Of a stretch of 64,000 bases of DNA, positions 58,748 to 64,000 are shown piece by piece; the first letter of the stretch is position 1, and each line of letters opens with the position of its first letter. The translations under genes and the position numbers were made by a program. The notes under the pieces are model-generated. The model was not told where the DNA came from. It did not search any database and was given only the letters and a program-made list of their open reading frames with translations. The stretch spans positions 1 to 64,000 of the forward strand of contig JAJDCP010000069.1 in assembly GCA_029260765.1 (NCBI GenBank), in the 5' to 3' direction. Source of the DNA: Planctomycetota bacterium. GTDB lineage: Bacteria > Planctomycetota > J058 > JAJDCP01.

Positions 58748-58806
58748 CACGATGGGCGTTCCATGCATTTGTGCAGCCGGTTGTGAAGCCGCTTCCCGAC
58801 GTCAAT

Positions 58807-59727
58807 ATGCAGTACTGCTTGATTTACGAAACCGTGCACGGCAGCCAGGCGTACGGCTTGGCACGACAGGGCAGCGATGTGGACCTGAAAGGGGTCTGCG
58901 TGGGGCCTCGTGATTGGTACTTTGGATTTCGGGGGGGGCCTGAGCAGGTTGAGCTCAGTCCCGACCACGTCATCTATGAGTTGCGCAAGTTCATGAGGTT
59001 GGCAGCGGCCAGCAATCCAAGCTTGCTCGAGACACTGTTTACCCGCCCCGAGCACCATCGACATGTCAGCCCCGCAGGCGAACGCCTGTTGGCGGCCCGG
59101 CAGCAGTTCCTCTCCCAACGCGCGGGCGCCAGCTTCACGGGCTATGCGCTGTCGCAGCTCAAGCGCATCCGTAGCCATCGGCGTTGGCTGCTCGAGCCTC
59201 CGAAGGGAGCGCCCGAGCGGGAAGCGTTCGGGTTGCCAGAGAAGAGGCTGCTGCCCCGCGACCAGCTTCAGGCAGCCCAGGCCCTTGAGGAACGGGGCCA
59301 GCTGTCTTCGGCCACGCCCAGCGCGGACTTCCTCGAGGCGATCCGGCGCGAGCGCAGCTACGGCGCAGCCTTGCGCAACTGGCAGCAGTACCGCGCCTGG
59401 AAGCGCAACCGCAACCCTGCGCGAGCGGCGCTGGAAGCGCAATTCGGCTACGATACCAAGCATGCGCAGCATCTGGTGCGTCTCCTGCGGATGGGGCTCG
59501 AGATCCTGCGCAGCGGCACTGTGCATGTGCATCGTCACGACCGCGAGGAGCTGCTGGCCATCCGTGCGGGTAGCTGGTCCTACGACGCGTTGCTGGCGCA
59601 CGCAGAGGCACTGCAAGCTGAAGTGCCCGCGGCCGTCGCGAGCTCGCCCCTGCCAGAGAGTCCGGACGTGGAGGCTCTCGACCGCTTGTGCGTGCAGATC
59701 GTCGAGGAGGTGTTGCGTGCTGGATGA
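58807..59727 (+). CDS. RlaP-type nucleotidyltransferase (RNA repair polymerase beta family), copy 1
   Basis: A 306-residue minimal nucleotidyltransferase. The polymerase-beta signature is at the N-terminus: YETVHGSQAYGL with Gly12-Ser13, then GSDVDLKGV with metal-binding Asp24 and Asp26. YELRKFMRLAAASNPSLLE follows, then a long helical C-terminal region. This matches the RlaP family, named for co-occurrence with RNA ligases and thought to process RNA ends during repair. The ATG lacks a good ribosome site. It overlaps the second paralogue by 11 bases. The kinase gene is divergent. Confidence 0.8.
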   Translation: MQYCLIYETVHGSQAYGLARQGSDVDLKGVCVGPRDWYFGFRGGPEQVELSPDHVIYELRKFMRLAAASNPSLLETLFTRPEHHRHVSPAGERLLAARQQFLSQRAGASFTGYALSQLKRIRSHRRWLLEPPKGAPEREAFGLPEKRLLPRDQLQAAQALEERGQLSSATPSADFLEAIRRERSYGAALRNWQQYRAWKRNRNPARAALEAQFGYDTKHAQHLVRLLRMGLEILRSGTVHVHRHDREELLAIRAGSWSYDALLAHAEALQAEVPAAVASSPLPESPDVEALDRLCVQIVEEVLRAG

Positions 59728-60493
59728 ATCCCTGCTGCGCTTGGCGAAGTCCTTCCTGCGGCAGCACCCGCCACCTGGGGAGACGTTGCTCTGCGGCTTG
59801 ACAGGTAGCCACATCTACGGCTTTCCTTCAGGGGACAGTGATCTCGACCTCAAAGCGATCCACCTTGCCCCGACGCGGGCATTTCTGGGCCTCGACAAGG
59901 TGCCTCGCGGTGTTGAGCGTCTCGAGGTCTTCGAAGGGGTCGAGTGCGACTACACGAGCAATGAGGCCGGTCCTGCGCTTGCGCTGATGCTGCGCGGGAA
60001 CGGGAACATGCTCGAGCGCATCTTCAGTCCCTGCCAGCTGCAGCCGAGCCCTTGGCTCGCCGAGTTGCAAGAGCTGGCGCGCGACTCTCTGTCGCGGCGT
60101 TGTTATGACCACTACTCCGGCTTCTTCCGTGGCATCTGCCGGGACCATGCGCGCGCCCCGGTTCCCCGCGTCAAACGATTGCTCTACGCGTACCGTGTCG
60201 CGTTGACCGGGTTGCATCTGCTCAAGACCCGGGAGCTCCAGACGCGGCTCGATCTGCTCGCGCCGGAGTACGGCTTCGACGAGGCGGTGGAGCTGATTGA
60301 GGCGAAGCGGGCGGGAGATGAGATGCTGGCCATCGCTCCGAGCGACGACGTCCGCCACCGGGCCAACTGGCAGCGCTTGGAGGAGCTGTTGGCAGAGGCC
60401 CGCGAACAGAGCCCCTTGCCGGATGTGCCGGCCAACACGGCCGCCTGTTCGTCCTGGCTGGTGCGGCAGCGGCTGCGGATTCTGGCGGACTGA
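59717..60493 (+). CDS. RlaP-type nucleotidyltransferase, copy 2
   Basis: A 258-residue paralogue of the preceding gene. CGLTGSHIYGF (Gly30-Ser31) and GDSDLDLKAIHL (Asp42, Asp44) form the nucleotidyltransferase centre. GNGNMLERIFSPCQL and a helical C-terminus (RVKRLLYAYRVALTGLHLLK) follow. GTG 59717 has GGAGG six bases upstream and lies inside the end of copy 1, so the two are translationally coupled and may form a heteromer. The stop overlaps the start of the CYTH gene in TGATG. Confidence 0.78.
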   Translation: MLDESLLRLAKSFLRQHPPPGETLLCGLTGSHIYGFPSGDSDLDLKAIHLAPTRAFLGLDKVPRGVERLEVFEGVECDYTSNEAGPALALMLRGNGNMLERIFSPCQLQPSPWLAELQELARDSLSRRCYDHYSGFFRGICRDHARAPVPRVKRLLYAYRVALTGLHLLKTRELQTRLDLLAPEYGFDEAVELIEAKRAGDEMLAIAPSDDVRHRANWQRLEELLAEAREQSPLPDVPANTAACSSWLVRQRLRILAD

Positions 60494-61077
60494 TGCCGCG
60501 CAACCTCGAGATCAAGGCCCCGCTGGCCGATGTTGCTGGAGCGCGGCGGGTGGCTTTGCGGCTGGCGACGGCGCATCCCGGGCTGGAGGTTCAGGTGGAC
60601 AAGTACTACCGGCTGGATGCGCGCGGCGAGGAACGGCTAAAGCACCGCCGCTCGAGCCTCCACGGCGCGATGTTGATCCACTACCGACGCCCCGAAGCGG
60701 CGGGCGTCCGTCCCAGCGACTATCAACTGCTCGACCCCGAAGGCGCGCAGGCCCGTGCCTTGCTGGCTGATTGTGGCGAGCCCCTGTTGACGGTGCGCAA
60801 GCGGCGCGAGGTGTTCCTGGTCGACAATGTGCGTGTCCACCTGGACGAGGTCGAGGGGCTGGGAAATTTCCTGGAGCTGGAGGCGATGCTCGACGCAACG
60901 CATGACCTCGAGGCCTGCCGGGAGCAGGTCGGGCGTTTGATGCGGGAATTTGGCATTGAGGAAAGCGCGCTGCTGGCGGCTTCTTATTCGGACCTGCTCA
61001 GGGCTGCCCAGCAGGAGGAGCCAGCGCCACATCGAGGGCTCCGATCGTCTGCGGTCCCACCACACCATCGACCGTGA
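60493..61077 (+). CDS. CYTH-domain protein
   Basis: A 194-residue member of the CYTH superfamily (class IV adenylate cyclase/thiamine-triphosphatase/RNA triphosphatase tunnel fold). NLEIKAPL is the N-terminal ExExK motif with its first Glu replaced by Asn. YYRLDARGEERLKHRRSS, VRKRREVFLVDNVRVHLDEV and FLELEAML are the alternating charged tunnel strands. Substrates are usually triphosphates. Coupling to two RNA-repair-type nucleotidyltransferases suggests an RNA 5'-triphosphate or nucleotide substrate, by inference. The last 80 bases overlap the convergent peptidoglycan-binding gene. Confidence 0.82.
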   Translation: MPRNLEIKAPLADVAGARRVALRLATAHPGLEVQVDKYYRLDARGEERLKHRRSSLHGAMLIHYRRPEAAGVRPSDYQLLDPEGAQARALLADCGEPLLTVRKRREVFLVDNVRVHLDEVEGLGNFLELEAMLDATHDLEACREQVGRLMREFGIEESALLAASYSDLLRAAQQEEPAPHRGLRSSAVPPHHRP

Positions 61078-61570
61078 TGCCCGCGCTCTGCTGAAAGCTC
61101 CGCACGCCTGCCTCGGTCAGAGGACCGAAGATGCCGTCGTCGCCCAGGCTGATCCCGACTGCGGTCAGCGCCTGTTGCAGGGCGCGCACTTCCTCACCCC
61201 GTGAACCGCGGCGTAGCAGCAGGTTGCCGTTGCGCACCGGATCGAGGGCGTCGCTGGCCGGCGCGACACCGGGAGTTGTCGATACCACCAGAAAGACCGA
61301 GACGCCCGGGTGGTAGCCCCAGGGCGTCGCCGCGCCGCCAGGCGTGTGGTAGTGCTGCTCGATACGGCCCACGTAGTCTTTGCCGTCGGCCGAGAAGGGG
61401 ATGTCGGTGCCGTAGGGGTCGTGGCGGTGGTCGCGCAGGATCTGGACAGCGTTCGCTGTGATCGCGGGCGTGACCTCGCTGTTCTGCAGGCGGCGGATCT
61501 CCCAGCCCTGCTGGCTGGTCTCCGCGAGCAGCAGTGAGGACACACACAAGATTGCCAGGATGGGGCGCAT
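60998..61570 (-). CDS. secreted peptidoglycan-binding-like protein
   Basis: A 190-residue protein with a signal peptide (about 1-16, LAILCVSSLLLAETS), a short domain of about 100 residues of unknown type (GWEIRRLQNSEVTPAITA, YHPGVSVFLVVSTTP), and a C-terminal PG_binding_1 module (LRRGSRGEEVRALQQALTAV, DDGIFGPLTEAGVRSFQQSA, GVVGPQTIGAL). It should reside in the periplasm at the cell wall. GGAG lies upstream of ATG 61570. Its 3' end overlaps the CYTH gene by 80 bases in opposite orientation; the interval 61571-61767 beyond its start shows no gene. Confidence 0.85.
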   Translation of the reverse strand: MRPILAILCVSSLLLAETSQQGWEIRRLQNSEVTPAITANAVQILRDHRHDPYGTDIPFSADGKDYVGRIEQHYHTPGGAATPWGYHPGVSVFLVVSTTPGVAPASDALDPVRNGNLLLRRGSRGEEVRALQQALTAVGISLGDDGIFGPLTEAGVRSFQQSAGITVDGVVGPQTIGALDVALAPPAGQP

Positions 61571-61767
61571 GGCTGGTTTCTCCAGACTTGTAGTGCGAGA
61601 TATAGCAGGCAGCGGCGTAAATCGTGAAGCCAGGTGCCGCGCCGGTGGTTCGCTGGCGAGGCGGACGACGCAGTCGGCCCGGATGGCCGGCGAGGAGGAC
61701 AACGAAGCCAGCGGGCCGCCGCCGTGGTGGCTGGCGAAGCGATTTGCGCCGCAGTCTGCATAGCCAG

Positions 61768-63528
61768 TTACGCCGGCGTTTCGTGCAGCTTCGCCTTGCG
61801 CACCTCTGCGATCACCCGCGCCACGGCCTCGGCCACGGGCAGCTTCGATGTCTCGAGGCTGCTGCGCTCGGTCAGCTCGACTTGACCGGAGGCGTAGTCG
61901 CGGCCGATGGTCAGCCGCCACGGGAAGCCGATGATCTCGGCTTCCTTGAACTTGCCGCCGGGCCGACCTTTGCGGTCGTCGAGCAAGACGTCGATGCCCG
62001 CGTCTTGGAGCTGCTTGTAGGCCTGCTCACCGCCCTCGAGCAGGTCGGCCTTCTTGGGGTTGGTGACCACGACCACACACTCGAACGGCGCGATGGCCAT
62101 CGGCCAGCGGATGCCCTTTTCGTCGGCCGTCTGCTCCACGCAGGCGGCGATCACGCGGCTGGATCCGATGCCATAGCAGCCCATGAAGATCGGCTTGAGC
62201 TTCTGGTCCTTGTCCTGGAAAAGCAGCTGCATCGCCTCGGAGTACTTGGTGCCGAGCTTGAAGATGTGCCCGACCTCGATCCCGCGCACCGACGTCAGGG
62301 TCGCTTCGCAACGCGGGCAGCCGTCGCCGACCTGCACCTTGCGGAAGTCGGCGAACACCGGCTTGCGGAAATCGCGCCCGAAGTTCGCGCCGACCACGTG
62401 CTCGTCGGCCTGGTTGTGGCCGACCTCGATGTTGCGCATCTTCTGCAACGTGCTGTCGGCGAGCAGCAGGAAGCTCTCCGGCAGGCCGACCGGTCCGGCG
62501 TAGCCGACGATCGAGCCGGTCTGAGCTTTCACCTGCTCTTCGCTGGCCAGCTGCAACCCGATGGCGCCCAGGTGGTTGGAGACCTTGATCTCATTGATCG
62601 CCTGGTCCCCGCGCATCATCACGGCCACCAGCTGGGTGCGCGTGCCCTCTTCGCCGGGCAGCACCGCCTCGTAGAGGATGGTCTTCACCAGCCGCGGCAC
62701 GGGAATGCCCAGGGCCTGCGACAAGAGCTCGACGTTGACCGCGCCGGGGGTCGACTTGACCTCCAGCGGCTGTTCCTCGACCGCGCTGTCGTCGAAGACT
62801 TCGATGCGCCCGACCGCCTTCTCGACGTTGGCGCCGTAGTTGCACGCCGCGCAGAAGATCAGCTCATCTTCGCCCGTCTCGGCGGTGACCATGAATTCCT
62901 GCGACGCCGAGCCGCCGATCGCACCGGTATCGGCGTCGACGACCACGTAGCCGAGGCCCAGGCGGTCGAAGATGCGCCGGTAGGCGCGGTCCATCGCCTG
63001 ATAGGACAGGTCGAGGCCCGCAGCGTCGGCGTCGAAAGAATACGCGTCCATCATCATGAACTCGCGGCAGCGGATCAGCCCGAAGCGCGGGCGGAACTCG
63101 TCGCGGAACTTCTGCTGCTGCTGATAGAGAATGAACGGCAGGTCCTTGTAGCTCGACACGCCAGCGTGTCCCATCAAGCCCACCATCTCCTCGGCGGTCG
63201 GCGCCAGGATGAACTCGCCGCCGCGCCGGTCGGTGCAGAAGAACGAGTTCCCGCCGGCCTGATAGGCCTGCCAACGCTTCGAGCTCTCCCAGGCTTCACG
63301 TGGCTGGATGATCGGACAGATGACCTCCTGGCCGCCCTCGCGTTGGATCTCTTCGTGGACGATGGCCATCACCTTGCGCAGCGTGCGGGTCATGATCGGG
63401 GTGAAGCTGTAGACTCCCGCCGCGCGCTTGTCGAGAAAACCCGCCCGGTCGAGCCACTTATGGGAGACCACTTCGGCGTCCGCGGAAAAGTCGTACTTGA
63501 CGCGGTTGAAGAGACGGGAGAAACGCAT
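61768..63528 (-). CDS. proS: prolyl-tRNA synthetase
   Basis: A 586-residue class II aminoacyl-tRNA synthetase of the bacterial type with an inserted editing domain. RAGFLDKRAAGVYSFTPIMT and QEVICPIIQPREAWESSKRW lie near the N-terminus. FRDEFRPRFGLIRCREFMMM is motif 2, the insert occupies about residues 225-400, and YGIGSSRVIAACVEQ is motif 3. A C-terminal anticodon-binding domain follows (KADLLEGGEQAYKQLQDAGI). It starts 1 base after the ABC-F stop (TGAAATG), so the two are co-transcribed. Confidence 0.97.
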   Translation of the reverse strand: MRFSRLFNRVKYDFSADAEVVSHKWLDRAGFLDKRAAGVYSFTPIMTRTLRKVMAIVHEEIQREGGQEVICPIIQPREAWESSKRWQAYQAGGNSFFCTDRRGGEFILAPTAEEMVGLMGHAGVSSYKDLPFILYQQQQKFRDEFRPRFGLIRCREFMMMDAYSFDADAAGLDLSYQAMDRAYRRIFDRLGLGYVVVDADTGAIGGSASQEFMVTAETGEDELIFCAACNYGANVEKAVGRIEVFDDSAVEEQPLEVKSTPGAVNVELLSQALGIPVPRLVKTILYEAVLPGEEGTRTQLVAVMMRGDQAINEIKVSNHLGAIGLQLASEEQVKAQTGSIVGYAGPVGLPESFLLLADSTLQKMRNIEVGHNQADEHVVGANFGRDFRKPVFADFRKVQVGDGCPRCEATLTSVRGIEVGHIFKLGTKYSEAMQLLFQDKDQKLKPIFMGCYGIGSSRVIAACVEQTADEKGIRWPMAIAPFECVVVVTNPKKADLLEGGEQAYKQLQDAGIDVLLDDRKGRPGGKFKEAEIIGFPWRLTIGRDYASGQVELTERSSLETSKLPVAEAVARVIAEVRKAKLHETPA

Positions 63529-63529
63529 T

Positions 63530-64000
63530 TCAGGCTCCTTCGCTGGCCGCAGCCAGTTCTTCCCATGTGGCGTAGAGCGCGTCGAGTTGCGACTGGCTCT
63601 GCGCGAGCTGTTTCTGGAGGGCGTCCGCTTCAGCGGTCCCCTCCGGTTGGCTGTAGAGGTCGGGGTCTTCGAGGCGGCTCTTGACAGCGGCCATCGACTG
63701 CTCGAGCGTGGCGATCTTCTTTTCGGCGCTCGTCAGTGCCTTGGCCAGCCGGCGTGCCTCGGACTTGTCTTCTTTGGCGGGGGCGACCTTCTTGCGCGTG
63801 CGTGTCTTGGGCTTCTTGGCCTTCTTGGCCTCGCGCCGTTTGCGTCGCCAGTCAGCATAGACCTCATAGTCGCCGTCGAACTGATGCACCTCGCCGTCGC
63901 CCTCAAAGGCCAGCACCGAGGTGGCGACACGGTTGAGGAAGAAGCGGTCGTGGCTGACGATCAACACGCAGCCCGGGAAATGCAACAGCGCATCTTCAAG
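63530..64000 (-). CDS. ABC-F ATPase, 3' part only (gene continues beyond the window)
   Basis: The C-terminal 156 residues of an ABC-F protein. LEDALLHFPG then CVLIVSHDRFFLNRVAT is the segment after the second Walker B with the switch histidine. VHQFDGDYEVYADWRRKRRE leads to a basic linker and a C-terminal coiled coil (ARRLAKALTSAEKKIATLEQ, QLAQSQSQLDALYATWEELA) typical of Uup/YheS-type members. ABC-F proteins act on ribosomes in translation or, for Uup, affect DNA stability. The 5' part, with both ATP sites, lies outside the window. Confidence 0.9.
   Translation of the reverse strand, partial: LEDALLHFPGCVLIVSHDRFFLNRVATSVLAFEGDGEVHQFDGDYEVYADWRRKRREAKKAKKPKTRTRKKVAPAKEDKSEARRLAKALTSAEKKIATLEQSMAAVKSRLEDPDLYSQPEGTAEADALQKQLAQSQSQLDALYATWEELAAASEGA

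Noticed and set aside
61624..63684. 686-codon open frame on the plus strand
   Set aside because: It is the antisense shadow of proS, which has clear family motifs; the frame has no ribosome site and no recognisable domain.

Overview
The window is high-GC DNA from a Gram-negative bacterium. An LpxL-type acyltransferase, LspA, YidC, signal peptidase I and several lipoproteins point to an outer membrane. It carries many Ser/Thr kinases and pseudokinases, an FHA protein, a formylglycine-generating-enzyme-like protein and frequent GTG/TTG starts. That mix fits Planctomycetota best, with Myxococcota-like lineages as the alternative. This is inference; there is no rRNA or tRNA gene here to settle it.

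Layout. 0.1-6.7 kb: rlmN with a small membrane protein, a hybrid histidine kinase, then a PIN-domain protein divergent from an archaeal-type (Rnl3) RNA ligase. 6.8-11.4 kb: beta-lactamase-fold hydrolase, Coa1-like protein, PlsC-type acyltransferase, GST-like protein, BtpA-family protein, lipoprotein. 11.5-19.7 kb is an accessory, partly decayed stretch. It holds an internally deleted copy of a kinase gene, a secreted N-formylglutamate-amidohydrolase-like protein, a frameshifted PDZ pseudogene, a cysteine-rich protein, and two tandem 27-residue peptide genes on a 160-bp repeat next to the intact kinase. 20-25 kb: lipoprotein methyltransferase, unknown proteins, GFA-family protein, and a lipoprotein with 18 Gly-Thr repeats. 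25-29.8 kb: mnmE-yidC-phosphoesterase and lepB.

29.8-41.8 kb is the most striking part: twelve tightly packed genes on the minus strand behind one near-consensus promoter with an overlapping inverted repeat. They encode two Vps4-like AAA ATPases, each with a helical (MIT-like) N-terminus. Three small charged helical proteins follow the ESCRT-III plan, one closely like the Vps2/CHMP type. The others are a coiled-coil/beta-propeller protein, a winged-helix-ended protein, a membrane protein, two pseudokinases, a kinase-RDD protein and LspA. I read this as a bacterial ESCRT-III/Vps4-type membrane-remodelling operon under kinase-like control. The homology rests on motifs read by eye.

42-58.7 kb: SDR oxidoreductase, FGE-domain protein, a 999-residue PEGA-like pseudokinase, PLP enzyme, FHA protein, a response regulator/histidine kinase pair with an unknown third gene, PGI/PMI-family isomerase, and a kinase-SRAP-LpxL operon. 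58.8-61 kb: two overlapping RlaP-type nucleotidyltransferases plus a CYTH protein, which with the Rnl3 ligase suggests RNA repair capacity. 61-64 kb: peptidoglycan-binding protein, proS, and the 3' part of an ABC-F gene that runs off the window.
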